NCBI GenBank assembly: GCA_026708545.1
Contig: JAPOUT010000098.1
Location: 1-51,606, forward strand
Length of the DNA stretch: 51,606 nucleotides
DNA from: Hyphomicrobiales bacterium
GTDB lineage: Bacteria > Pseudomonadota > Alphaproteobacteria > JAPOUT01
Reading direction: 5' to 3'
A program made the position numbers and the translations under genes. Position 1 is the stretch's first letter. Each line of letters begins with the position of its first letter. Below the pieces are notes generated by a model. The model was not told the DNA's origin. It did no database searches and saw nothing but the letters and a program-made list of their open reading frames with translations. Of this stretch, positions 8,913 through 19,795 are shown one piece after another.

Positions 8913-10103
8913 TTATTCGTCAATGCACCTAGAATCCTCCGGTTGCACAGATTTGACTTCTTCATATCGTGCCTGGAATCTCCAAATAGCGATAACAAGA
9001 AAAGAGACGATAAACAGGAAGACAAGGAACAAACTCAACGCAAGAAGTGATCCAAACATGTCCGCAAGCACGCCACTTGCAATGACGGGTAAAGAGAAAC
9101 CCATATAAGCATATACAAAGAGGCCAGCCGTTGCGCGGGCGCGGTCTTCAGAAGCACGCAGGGAAAACTCCGATAAGCCGCAAAGATAGGTAAAACCGTA
9201 ACTCGCTGAACTGGTGATGCAGGTTCCCGCGAGTATGAGAAGAATTGATTGACTCCAGAAACCGCCGACAAGTGCTAAGAACCCGATAGGAACTAACGCA
9301 TAGCCGATGAGAAGCGCTACCCGACCTTCCATGCGGCGAGCGATGGGCTGGCACAGGAAGCCGATAAAAATCGAAAGGAAGATGATCACGCCGGTATAGG
9401 CGGCAAACCCTTGCGCTTCCAACTGAAGCGGAACAACTGCAATGGTCATACCTGTTGCCGACCAGGCTAAAGCCAAGCCGATTCCATAAGGCCATGTATG
9501 CGGCGGGAAAACCGGAAGGCGTAACAAAGAAACCCGTTTAGGGACATCAACTCGGGGAAGAAACAAAACAAAGACGGACAGTGTCGATGCAAGAATGAAC
9601 AGTGCGATGAAACTAGCCGGCGCAATCGTGCCTCCTTGTAAATTCAAAGAAATACCCGTGGCGAGCGCGCCGCCGCCGAATCCGAGCGAAGTTGCCGATG
9701 TTACGAGAAGGGCGGCTTGTTTGGCTTTTGCTTCTCCAAGAATCTCCGTCATATATGCTGTTCCTGCGGTGGTGGCGAAGCCGGTTCCCATGCCGAGCAT
9801 GAAACGCGCAAGCACCAGCATCTCCCAAATCGGAAAAATGACCAAAAGAAACGTCGCTATGAGACCGAACAGAAGTGCTATGGCTATCGGGATGCGGCGC
9901 CCTATCCGGTCGGAAAGACCACCTAACAACATAAGCGTAGGCATCAGTCCGGCGACATAAGCGGCAAAGGCAAGAGTGACGGCAGTTACGCCGACACTGC
10001 TACCAACAGCATAAACATTGTACAGGGGAGCTTGAAGATTTACGGCAAACGTCACAGTGAACAATGCTGTAGCCAGCAGTGAGGCAAAGATAAAATTCTT
10101 CAT
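8913..10103 (-). CDS. MFS transporter (12 helices, probable efflux)
   Basis: Major facilitator superfamily inner-membrane protein of 396 aa with about 12 hydrophobic helices. The loop between helices 2 and 3 carries the motif LGGLSDRIGRRIPI, typical of the family. The start at 10103 (MKNFIFASLL) opens directly into helix 1; an in-frame ATG at 10274 would add 57 polar residues and overlap the regulatory region of the divergent XRE gene. Similar MFS proteins are usually drug or metabolite exporters, but the substrate is not readable. It faces an XRE-type regulator head to head and may be regulated by it (inference). A decayed copy of its C-terminus seems to lie at about 13.1 kb. Confidence 0.85.
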   Translation of the reverse strand: MKNFIFASLLATALFTVTFAVNLQAPLYNVYAVGSSVGVTAVTLAFAAYVAGLMPTLMLLGGLSDRIGRRIPIAIALLFGLIATFLLVIFPIWEMLVLARFMLGMGTGFATTAGTAYMTEILGEAKAKQAALLVTSATSLGFGGGALATGISLNLQGGTIAPASFIALFILASTLSVFVLFLPRVDVPKRVSLLRLPVFPPHTWPYGIGLALAWSATGMTIAVVPLQLEAQGFAAYTGVIIFLSIFIGFLCQPIARRMEGRVALLIGYALVPIGFLALVGGFWSQSILLILAGTCITSSASYGFTYLCGLSEFSLRASEDRARATAGLFVYAYMGFSLPVIASGVLADMFGSLLALSLFLVFLFIVSFLVIAIWRFQARYEEVKSVQPEDSRCIDE

Positions 10104-10275
10104 GTATGCACTCGCAATGCAGTCGTGTTTTTTTGTAAGTCTGCCGTCAAAAAATCCATGCGGAAGAGTTGACACGATTTCTTCAAGCAATACAATTTTT
10201 TTATTGTAATAAGGACTTAAACACCACGTCAAAAATAAAGTCTTTTTCTCCTGCCCTGCTGGTTCTAAATTCAAG

Positions 10276-10312
10276 GTTTACAATTTGAATTTTATAATGT
10301 CTATTTGTAAAC
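10276..10312 (+). promoter_or_regulatory. Promoter with flanking operator arms upstream of the XRE gene
   Basis: GTTTACAA (10276-10283) and TTGTAAAC (10305-10312) are perfect inverted arms, and a consensus TATAAT sits between them at 10293-10298. This is the layout expected for an autorepressed HTH regulator. A second perfect palindrome, TACAAT-N6-ATTGTA, is at 10191-10208, between this site and the MFS gene. The GTG start at 10334 has GGAGG seven bases upstream. Confidence 0.5.
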
Positions 10313-10333
10313 TGTAAAAATCGGAGGAACCCT

Positions 10334-10621
10334 GTGATAGGAAAAAGACTTAAACTCGCTCGCTCGGCAGCAGGACTTTCTCTGAGGGAACTGGAAGCGA
10401 AAATTGAAAACCTCGTCACGGCACAAGCAATTGGGAAATACGAACGTGACGAATCGATGCCCAGTTCGGACATTCTAATCGCGCTCGCCTTTGCTCTTGG
10501 AGTCTCTGTGGACTACATGATTGGAGACCCGGAGATAATTTTAGAGACAATAGAGTTCCGAAAAAAAGAATTACGAACAAACGTGAAGAAACGCAGGTTG
10601 AAGCCAAGATTTTGCACTTAG
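10334..10621 (+). CDS. XRE-family HTH regulator, N-terminal part of a frameshifted XRE-ImmA protein
   Basis: 95 aa as read. Residues about 5-62 form a Cro/CI-type helix-turn-helix (RLKLARSAAGLSLRELE, then QAIGKYERDESMPSS and LAFALGVSVDYMI). Family members continue in one chain into an ImmA/IrrE-type metalloprotease domain. Here the frame is lost after IEFRKK, and the protease domain continues in the -1 frame (10612 onward). The chain is read through to a short unrelated tail. The junction is an in-phase slippery run (10561-10567). Start: GTG with a strong GGAGG. It could be a working stand-alone repressor, a programmed-frameshift product, or a decaying gene. Confidence 0.8.
   Translation: MIGKRLKLARSAAGLSLRELEAKIENLVTAQAIGKYERDESMPSSDILIALAFALGVSVDYMIGDPEIILETIEFRKKELRTNVKKRRLKPRFCT
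10561..10567 (+). other. In-phase slippery heptamer A AAA AAA at the XRE-ImmA junction
   Basis: The zero frame reads CGA AAA AAA GAA, so the heptamer A AAA AAA is in exactly the phase used for -1 ribosomal slippage. A slip here gives IEFRKK followed by RITNKREETQVEAKILHLVE, joining the two domains with an 18-residue linker before VERYL. As I recall the intact family, that linker has the same length. A one-base deletion or a sequencing error in the A-run would look the same. Confidence 0.5.
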
Positions 10622-11388
10622 TGGAGCGATACCTCACAGTCGAGGAGATACTCGGCATGCAAAACATCAAGTGGCACAAACCGCCTGAAGCTCCATATCC
10701 GGTCACCCGGGACGTGTCCGAGGCTGAACTTGCAGCGATAAACTTGCGCAGAGAGTGGGATCTTGGCATCACCCCTATCCCAAATCTTGCCGAGTTATTA
10801 GAAGAAAAAGGAATCAAGATTTTTTCCGTCAGTTTGACAAACATTGATGGACTGACAGCACGCGCACGCCGCGCCGAAAAAGATGAAATTCCTGTCATTG
10901 CCGTTAATCGCGAAGACCGGGGAGAACGGCAACGTTTTACACTTGCCCGTGAATTAGGCCACATGGTTATGGATGTATCGAACAGAGTGAACGAAGAAAA
11001 AGCGGCGCACCGCTTCGCCGGAGCCTTTCTCATGCCGCGGGATACACTTTGGGCAGAAATTGGCAAACACCGCACGTCAATCAGAAGCGATGAACTGCTC
11101 TTCTTGAAACAGATCTTTGGCGCCAGTGTTCAAACGGTTACTTATCGTTGCAAAGACCTCGGCATTTTCAAACGAACTCTATTTAAGCGTCTATTCGACG
11201 AATTTGACCGCCTCGGTTGGCGCAGCCCGCCGTATAAGGAACCCGACTCCCTTCCCAGCGAGAACCCGGTGCGCTTCAAGCGCCTAACGCTCAGGGCGCT
11301 TGCGGAGGGAGCAATATCAGAGTCGAAAGCGGCAGAATTGCTTGAAATTTCAGTTCACGATTTGGGCAACTGCATAGTGAGGAGTTAA
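10612..11388 (+). CDS. ImmA/IrrE-type (COG2856) protease domain of the frameshifted XRE regulator
   Basis: 258 aa counted from a TTG, though the TTG is probably not a real start: the -1 frame continues upstream to meet the XRE ORF. The fold is the DUF955/ImmA metalloprotease that cleaves or antagonises its cognate repressor. The expected zinc motif HEXXH is RELGH here (Arg113 encoded by CGT at 10948-10950); His117 and the later acidic EEKAAHRFAGAFLMP region are kept. Loss of the first zinc ligand should abolish protease activity. The C-terminus has the ISESKAAELLEIS helix common in this family. The PIN-domain gene follows about 36 bases later, as in known XRE-ImmA/PIN operons. Confidence 0.78.
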   Translation: MHLVERYLTVEEILGMQNIKWHKPPEAPYPVTRDVSEAELAAINLRREWDLGITPIPNLAELLEEKGIKIFSVSLTNIDGLTARARRAEKDEIPVIAVNREDRGERQRFTLARELGHMVMDVSNRVNEEKAAHRFAGAFLMPRDTLWAEIGKHRTSIRSDELLFLKQIFGASVQTVTYRCKDLGIFKRTLFKRLFDEFDRLGWRSPPYKEPDSLPSENPVRFKRLTLRALAEGAISESKAAELLEISVHDLGNCIVRS

Positions 11389-11424
11389 TTCTCCCGATGA
11401 ACTTCGTAGCAGTAAAGGATTAAG

Positions 11425-11922
11425 TTGGTACGGAGATTAGTCTCCGACACCTCCGTTCTTATCGACCTTGAGCGTGGCGGATTGTTGGAGGCATGTTTCA
11501 ATTTATCGTTTCGGTTTACTGCTCCAAACCTGATGCACGAACATGAATTGAAAGAGTATGACAGAGGGAATTTAATCGAACTAGGGCTTTCCATCGAGAG
11601 ATTGGGTGACAGTTGGTTTCACTAGCCGTTAAATATCGACGGGAGAAAACGGCACTTTCCACTTCAGATAGCTTTGTGCTTGCGCTCGCACAAACACGAA
11701 ACTGGATATTGTTATCCGGAGATAAAAACTCTTCGACAACCTGCTGAGAACAATGCGGTCGAATGTCATGGCGTTCTCTGGCCGCTTGATAGAATCCTTT
11801 ACGAAAGTGCTGCAACCATGCAAGAGTTGCATGATGGATTGGTAAAAATATCAGAACATCCCCGATGTCGTTACCAAATTTCGAGGTTCAAAAAAGACTT
11901 CACCTCTATCAAGCCGGTTTGA
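11425..11922 (+). pseudogene. PIN-domain (VapC-like) toxin gene broken by two compensating frameshifts
   Basis: Three frame segments together read as one PIN-like nuclease. Segment one (11425 to about 11612) has SDTSVLIDLERGG with the first catalytic Asp. Segment two (about 11616-11708) reads VSLAVKYRREKTALSTSDSF and WILLSGDK. Segment three (about 11709-11922) reads TLRQPAENNAVECHGVLW and HPRCRYQISRF. The breaks fall at a TTGGTTT run (stop at 11623-11625) and at an AAAAA run near 11706, and they restore the original frame. The first frame opens at a TTG. It lies directly downstream of the XRE-ImmA gene, the usual toxin position. Either it is inactivated or the homopolymers are misread. Confidence 0.72.
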
Positions 11923-12086
11923 GCCCTAAGCCTAATATGACCAAGCTGCACAGGGAAAGTAAGTTGACAGGGGGCACGTGCACTTTCGGATATTAGCACT
12001 CCTTTAATGAGTTGACATGGGACATTCAATTGGGATACAATTTCCGCACGTTACGAATCACGGACACAAAGAGCAGGAGGAATAAA

Positions 12087-12560
12087 ATGCAACAGCAAGT
12101 AAATTCAGTCTTCGCTGTGGCTGATGTATTCAACAACGAGGCGCTTGAGGAACGTGAGGATATGACACCCCTTAAACTGATAAAGTTGTGTTATATCGCT
12201 TATGGATTTTATTTAGGGTACGGTAAAGGAAAACTTTTCCGAGAGAAGATTGAAGCGTGGAAATATGGCCCCGTCATTCCGGCACTTTATCATGATTTAA
12301 AAAAATATAAAGGCTCTCCAATCAGAGAATCTCTGCGATACGATGGCCCACCTCTTGATGATCATGAGAAATTATTTGTTCAAAAAGTTTGGAAGGCATA
12401 CAAAAAATTCAGTGGTTTAGATTTAACAAATTTGACCCATCAAAAAGGAACTCCTTGGAGAGAAGTGTATGACAAAACATTCCGTTTTTCTGCTATTATC
12501 CCGGATGCCTCAATCAAAGCATATTACGAAGGGATTATTGAGACTGGATACGGAACATAA
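12087..12560 (+). CDS. Panacea-domain protein (DUF4065/SocA-like), probable antitoxin
   Basis: 157 aa with the Panacea signature order: TPLKLIKLCYIAYGFYLG near residues 26-44, EAWKYGPVIPALYHDLK near 56-72, and LTHQKGTPWREVYD towards the C-terminus. The domain occurs in phage proteins, in SocA (a ClpXP adaptor-type antitoxin) and in many antitoxins paired with varied toxins. Start ATG 12087 has AGGAGG upstream; the in-frame upstream start at 12012 adds nonconserved residues. A two-helix membrane protein gene follows after five bases, which is the typical two-gene toxin-antitoxin arrangement. AT content is higher than in neighbouring housekeeping genes, consistent with transfer. Confidence 0.85.
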   Translation: MQQQVNSVFAVADVFNNEALEEREDMTPLKLIKLCYIAYGFYLGYGKGKLFREKIEAWKYGPVIPALYHDLKKYKGSPIRESLRYDGPPLDDHEKLFVQKVWKAYKKFSGLDLTNLTHQKGTPWREVYDKTFRFSAIIPDASIKAYYEGIIETGYGT

Positions 12561-12565
12561 GTCTT

Positions 12566-12952
12566 TTGAACACTTCGTTACCAAAAAATATACCAGAAGA
12601 TATTCCTGCGCCAAAAGGGGAAGCGCTGAGTCTATCTGAAGAAATGTATAGGGTCGAGAGCGATGAAATTCTCTTAACAGTACATCAAATAATACTTAAT
12701 TCCATTCAACGAGGCGGGCGTTTGATACCATTGGTTACTGTAGTTTTTATTATTATAACAACGGTGGGTGTTATTGCCGCCCTGTTTACATGGTTATATC
12801 ATATGCTCGTAGGTGAGAAACTTTGGTGGTTGTCAAAAGAACAAGTTATGCAAATTCATGCGTATATTTCTGGTCTTTTGAATGGGTGGTCGTCTCTTGG
12901 GTTATTTTTACTGCTTCGATATTACTTTTATTCAAGACACAATTCTAATTAA
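12566..12952 (+). CDS. Small two-helix membrane protein, candidate toxin of the Panacea pair
   Basis: 128 aa from a TTG start five bases after the Panacea stop; a shorter start at ATG 12644 (102 aa) is possible. There is a polar N-terminal region of about 45 residues, helix 1 at about 52-76 (LVTVVFIIITTVGVIAAL), an amphipathic linker, and helix 2 at about 100-122. No family was recognised. The tight spacing behind a Panacea gene suggests a membrane-acting toxin, a known class of Panacea-neutralised toxins; this is inference. It could also be an unrelated small membrane protein. Confidence 0.6.
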   Translation: MNTSLPKNIPEDIPAPKGEALSLSEEMYRVESDEILLTVHQIILNSIQRGGRLIPLVTVVFIIITTVGVIAALFTWLYHMLVGEKLWWLSKEQVMQIHAYISGLLNGWSSLGLFLLLRYYFYSRHNSN

Positions 12953-13088
12953 GCAGCAGCTGGACACTCGTAACACTTCGGTTTTAGAGTTTTGAAAAAT
13001 AAACAGTTATCATGTATTTGAATTGCGATATAAAGCCTCCTTTGAGTTTTCGTCCGCTTGCCAACTATTGTCAAATCCATAATTATCT

Positions 13089-13215
13089 TCCATCGGAATC
13101 CCTTGGGTCCGATTCCGCATTTCACGCTTGGAAGCACCAGACGCCAACGACAAAAAAAGAGACGACAAACAAAAAAGCAATACACGAATCTGCTGGTAGC
13201 ACCAAAAGTAACTTG
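13089..13215 (-). pseudogene. Decayed fragment resembling the C-terminus of the nearby MFS transporter
   Basis: In one minus frame this stretch reads FLFVVSFFVVGVWCFQA before a stop at 13122-13124. The C-terminus of the MFS gene at 8.9-10.1 kb reads FLFIVSFLVIAIWRFQA. Eleven of 17 residues match, and the bases match in third positions too. The following bases also echo the MFS tail (a Pro, Asp-Ser pattern). No complete gene is present; the surrounding 12953-13311 contains no other believable ORF. Confidence 0.42.
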
Positions 13216-13311
13216 GGATTGGAATCGAAGGCAACTTAATGATACAGTCCGAATCTGGCCACCGAGAAGGCTAGTAAGATGCTGGGGATTGGGCATGTAG
13301 GGAGACATATC

Positions 13312-13806
13312 ATGGATGATAACAAGCGCATGGAGATAGAGAAAAAGGCCGATGAATTTACAGAGGCGTATTTTGAACCTCCGGTTCCCGTCTATGAAGT
13401 TGCACGGGAGAACAAGGTAGAGGTGTATACGGCAGACTTTGAAGAACTTGCAGATACTTTTTCGGGATTTTGTGATTTCAACAGCGACAATATATACCTG
13501 AACCAAGAGGACGCATCAAAAAAGCAATATTTTACGGCCGCTCATGAACTTGGCCATTGGATTCTTCACAAAGATGATTACGTCGCCGATCCGGAAAAAT
13601 ACGTGTTTATGCCAAAGAGAAGAGCAATTGCAAATGACAGTTCTAGCGACCACATGGAAAGAGAGGCAGATTATTTTGCAACATGTTTGCTCTTACCCCG
13701 GGTGTTAGTTAAAAAATTCTACCCTCATTATTCGTCTTCCCAGCTCGCTGAGATATTTAACGTTCCACGTATTTTGATGGAAAAAAGGTTAAAAGAAGTC
13801 TTGTGA
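13312..13806 (+). CDS. ImmA/IrrE-family metallo-endopeptidase
   Basis: 164 aa stand-alone protease of the DUF955 type. The zinc motif HELGH is intact at residues 78-82 within YFTAAHELGHWILH, and the third-ligand region ERE-ADYFATCLLLPR follows near 125. Such proteins relieve repression by cleaving an XRE-type repressor or act beside toxins in islands. The ATG at 13312 has GGGAG seven bases upstream; a start at 13279 is less likely. No XRE gene adjoins it, so its target may be elsewhere, including the XRE protein at 10.3 kb (speculative). A short GTG ORF (13803-13955, 50 aa) overlaps its stop by GTGA but lacks support. Confidence 0.88.
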   Translation: MDDNKRMEIEKKADEFTEAYFEPPVPVYEVARENKVEVYTADFEELADTFSGFCDFNSDNIYLNQEDASKKQYFTAAHELGHWILHKDDYVADPEKYVFMPKRRAIANDSSSDHMEREADYFATCLLLPRVLVKKFYPHYSSSQLAEIFNVPRILMEKRLKEVL

Positions 13807-13848
13807 CAGAGCAAGACAAGGAATCGAGGGAAAAACTTCGTAGAAAAT

Positions 13849-14001
13849 TTACCGACCCCAATCCTGCAGATACTTTGTTCCAGCATGTCTCATCGCCCAT
13901 AACATCCGGTCATCCTTGTTGGCGTCATTACCAAACACATCACAAACCGCAATAACCCGAACGTTCGCGAAAAACTTTTGATGCAGAGTGCGAACCGCAA
14001 T
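13849..14001 (-). pseudogene. C-terminal gene remnant of unknown family
   Basis: A minus-strand frame of 50 codons with natural-looking protein sequence (VRVIAVCDVFGNDANK, then DDRMLWAMRHAGTKYLQ and a final DWGR) ends in a TAA at 13849-13851 and is cut upstream by a TGA at 14002-14004, with no start codon or ribosome binding site. It looks like the tail of a lost gene rather than random sequence. I do not recognise the family. The rest of 13807-14227 has no supported gene. Confidence 0.35.
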
Positions 14002-14227
14002 TCATTGAATCACATTCAAAATCAAGAGACAAACTCTACAGAAAGTAGCATCTTCGTCGCGATGCAAGAACGCGACGGAATTGGCTTAGCCGCCTGCAAC
14101 TACTCTGTTAGAGTAAATCCGAAATTTACTAAATTTATAAAGGAAACTCGCGATGTATATCGCACCGGAAAGAATTTAACCTACGCTCTCAGCAAACCTC
14201 TGGGGGATACTCGTAAAGACAAATCGC

Positions 14228-14875
14228 TTATTTCTTTTTTGCTACGGTTTTCTTTTTCACAACGGCTTTCTTTTTCACGACAGTTTTTTTCGCGGCTGAT
14301 TTCTTCGCCGCGGGCTTCTTCGGTGCAGGCTTCTTTATCTGCGTCTCCTTCTTGGCAGGCGGTTTCGGCTTGCGGACGATGTCGGAGACTTCCGGCGGAC
14401 TGGCACCGTATCCGACCGCAAGAATTTCGTAAAACCGGCTTCCTCCGGGCGTAACGACTTCGACACTGTCGCCCACGCCGCGACGGATGAGCGAGCGCGC
14501 GATGGGCGAATTAATGGAGACGCGGCCCTGACGAGCATCCGCTTCGGCTTCATCGACAATTTTGAAGTCTCGCCGGGTGCCGTCGTTTTGGTCCAGCAGG
14601 CACACCCATGCGCCGAACGCAACCTTGTCACCGCTGAGCTTGTCGATGTCGATGATATCGGCGCGGGAGAGTTTATCTTCCAGCTTTGCGATGTTGCGCT
14701 CGTTGAGGCCTTGCGCCTCCTTGGCGGCATGATATTCGGCGTTTTCAGAGAGATCACCGTGGGCTCTGGCTTCCTCAATCGCCTTGATAATCTCGGGACG
14801 TTTGACGGATTTGAGCCGATGGAGTTCCTCCTCAAGGGAGGCGTGCCCTTCGGGTGTCATGGGAATTCTGTCCAT
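14228..14875 (-). CDS. greA: Transcription elongation factor GreA with a long Lys/Ala tail
   Basis: GreA stimulates transcript cleavage by backtracked RNA polymerase. The N-terminal coiled coil (about 1-80) begins [17 protein letters not shown] and has the acidic tip region [18 protein letters not shown]. The C-terminal FKBP-like domain (about 85-160) includes the [19 protein letters not shown] signature. The normal protein ends near 158; here a further 50-odd residues follow, made almost entirely of Lys, Ala, Val and Pro in near-repeats ([18 protein letters not shown]). The start may be 14875 or the ATG at 14860. It follows carB on the same strand, a standard proteobacterial order. Confidence 0.95.
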   Translation of the reverse strand: MDRIPMTPEGHASLEEELHRLKSVKRPEIIKAIEEARAHGDLSENAEYHAAKEAQGLNERNIAKLEDKLSRADIIDIDKLSGDKVAFGAWVCLLDQNDGTRRDFKIVDEAEADARQGRVSINSPIARSLIRRGVGDSVEVVTPGGSRFYEILAVGYGASPPEVSDIVRKPKPPAKKETQIKKPAPKKPAAKKSAAKKTVVKKKAVVKKKTVAKKK

Positions 14876-14914
14876 AGCTTCTACTTCGGTTTCTACTTTA
14901 TCGTTCGGGACGGG

Positions 14915-18185
<3,271 letters not shown>

Positions 18186-18193
<8 letters not shown>

Positions 18194-19361
18194 GCGCCTT
18201 GTTCCCGTTTTTTATGTCTTGCATGAGGGAATGGAAGCGGGCGAAGAGATAGGCGGAATCGTGGGGGCCGGGTGAAGCTTCGGGATGATATTGCACCGCA
18301 AAGACGGGTTTGTTCCGAGCTTGAAAGCCGCAGTTGGAATTATCGAACAGGCTGATGTGTGTTTCCTCGAGGGTGCCGGGAAAGTTGTCGCGTCCAACGC
18401 AGAAGCCATGGTTCATCGAGGTGATTTCGACTTTTCCGCTTTCGAGATGCTTGACCGGATGGTTTGCGCCGTGATGGCCTTGCTGCATTTTTTGGGTTGT
18501 TGCTCCGAAAGCAAGCGCGAGAAGCTGGTGCCCGAGGCAGATGCCGAATAGAGGCACGCCGCTTTCGATAAGTTGCTTGAGTTCACCGCCGACGCGTTCG
18601 AAAGTTGCGCGCGGATCACCCGGCCCGTTGGAAAGAAAAACGCCGTCGGGGTTGCGCCCGAGAATTTCTTTGGCGGATGTCGTCGCCGGCACGACGTCAA
18701 TGTGGCAGTTCTGCGCCTTCAAACAACGCAAAATGTTCCATTTGAGACCAAAGTCAATGGCAACGACACGGAACGCGGCATTGCTGCCGGCGGCACGTTC
18801 CTGCCGCCATGGAAATTTGCACCATTCGTAAGAGTCCTTCGTTGTTGCTTGATGGGCGAGTTCCTGGTTTTCCATGTCGGGACAGGCCTTTGCTTCCTGC
18901 AAAAGGGCGTCAATGGCTTCGGCACTGATGCCGTCAGGATCGTGGAGGACTGCGGCGTTTGCCATCCCTTTGGTGCGTATGCGTCTCGTGAGGGCCCTGG
19001 TATCGACACCGGCGATTCCCGGAATCCCACGCTCGCAGAGCCACTCGTTCAATCCGGAAATGCTTCGGTAGTTGGAGGGCGCGGTGATGTCCGCCCGGAG
19101 CACGAGGGCTCCGGCTGTCGTCGGGGCGGCGGCATCGGCGCTCTCGATATCTTCGCCGTTGGCGCCGACATTGCCGATATGGGGGAATGTGAAGGTGATA
19201 ATTTGCCCCGTATAGGAAGGATCGGTGAGGATTTCCTGGTATCCGGTCATTGCCGTATGGAAGCAGACTTCGCCAACAGCCTTGGCAGGAGCGCCGATTC
19301 CGTCACCAACGAGGATGGTTCCATCGGTCAGGACAAGAACGGCACTGGGAAGGGGTTTCAT
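18186..19361 (-). CDS. carA: Carbamoyl-phosphate synthase small (glutaminase) subunit
   Basis: Supplies ammonia from glutamine to CarB; 391 aa from the preferred ATG at 19361 ([14 protein letters not shown]). An upstream in-frame start at 19487 adds 42 hydrophobic, unconserved residues and is rejected. The N-terminal CPSase domain has the [17 protein letters not shown] signature and the class I amidotransferase domain has the nucleophile elbow [16 protein letters not shown]. The stop overlaps the carB GTG start. Confidence 0.97.
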
Positions 19362-19795
19362 AATTTCGAAAATACCGGAATAAAGAGCAAATCCGAGAGA
19401 CCATACTAGGGAAACCGGTGCCGAAGTCAAGCAATCTTTGCACAGATCAAAAAGATTTAACTTGACTCCCAAAAGAAAATTCGACATTATCCCCCGAAAT
19501 CCTCCGGGAAGAATTCAAAACGCGTTTGAAGGATAGTTTGTTTGCGAGTTCACGAAATGGCAGAACGGGTGGGAACAAAGCGCCTCTGCAGCCGCATCCG
19601 TGCCCGTAAACGGGCAATCTGCCTCGGAACGACGGGGCGCGCCAAAACCGCCAAATGACCCGCTCTTGAACGCAATTGAGCCCGATTCTCTCTCGGTTTT
19701 CGGGGTTTTTTTGATTCGGCTGATAATTCCCTTCCATTTGTGCTAGAATGGCGACTCTCACCTCACCTTGTATAACAAACGGACAAAGCACCCCC
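19362..19795. other. Gene-free divergent promoter region between carA and yqeY
   Basis: 434 bases with no convincing coding frame. It must hold the minus-strand carA promoter and the plus-strand yqeY promoter. A -10-like TAGAAT is at 19744-19749, about 47 bases before the yqeY ATG, without a clear -35 box. No leader peptide or riboswitch was recognised. Confidence 0.45.

Noticed and set aside
12949-13506. Minus-strand ORF (185 aa) over the second ImmA start
   Set aside because: Overlaps an intact protease gene; composition is low-complexity Phe/Cys/Arg. Only the MFS-like fragment in another frame is kept, as a remnant.
13803-13955. 50-aa GTG ORF overlapping the ImmA stop
   Set aside because: The overlap (GTGA) is suggestive, but the opposite strand gives a more protein-like reading and no family is visible.
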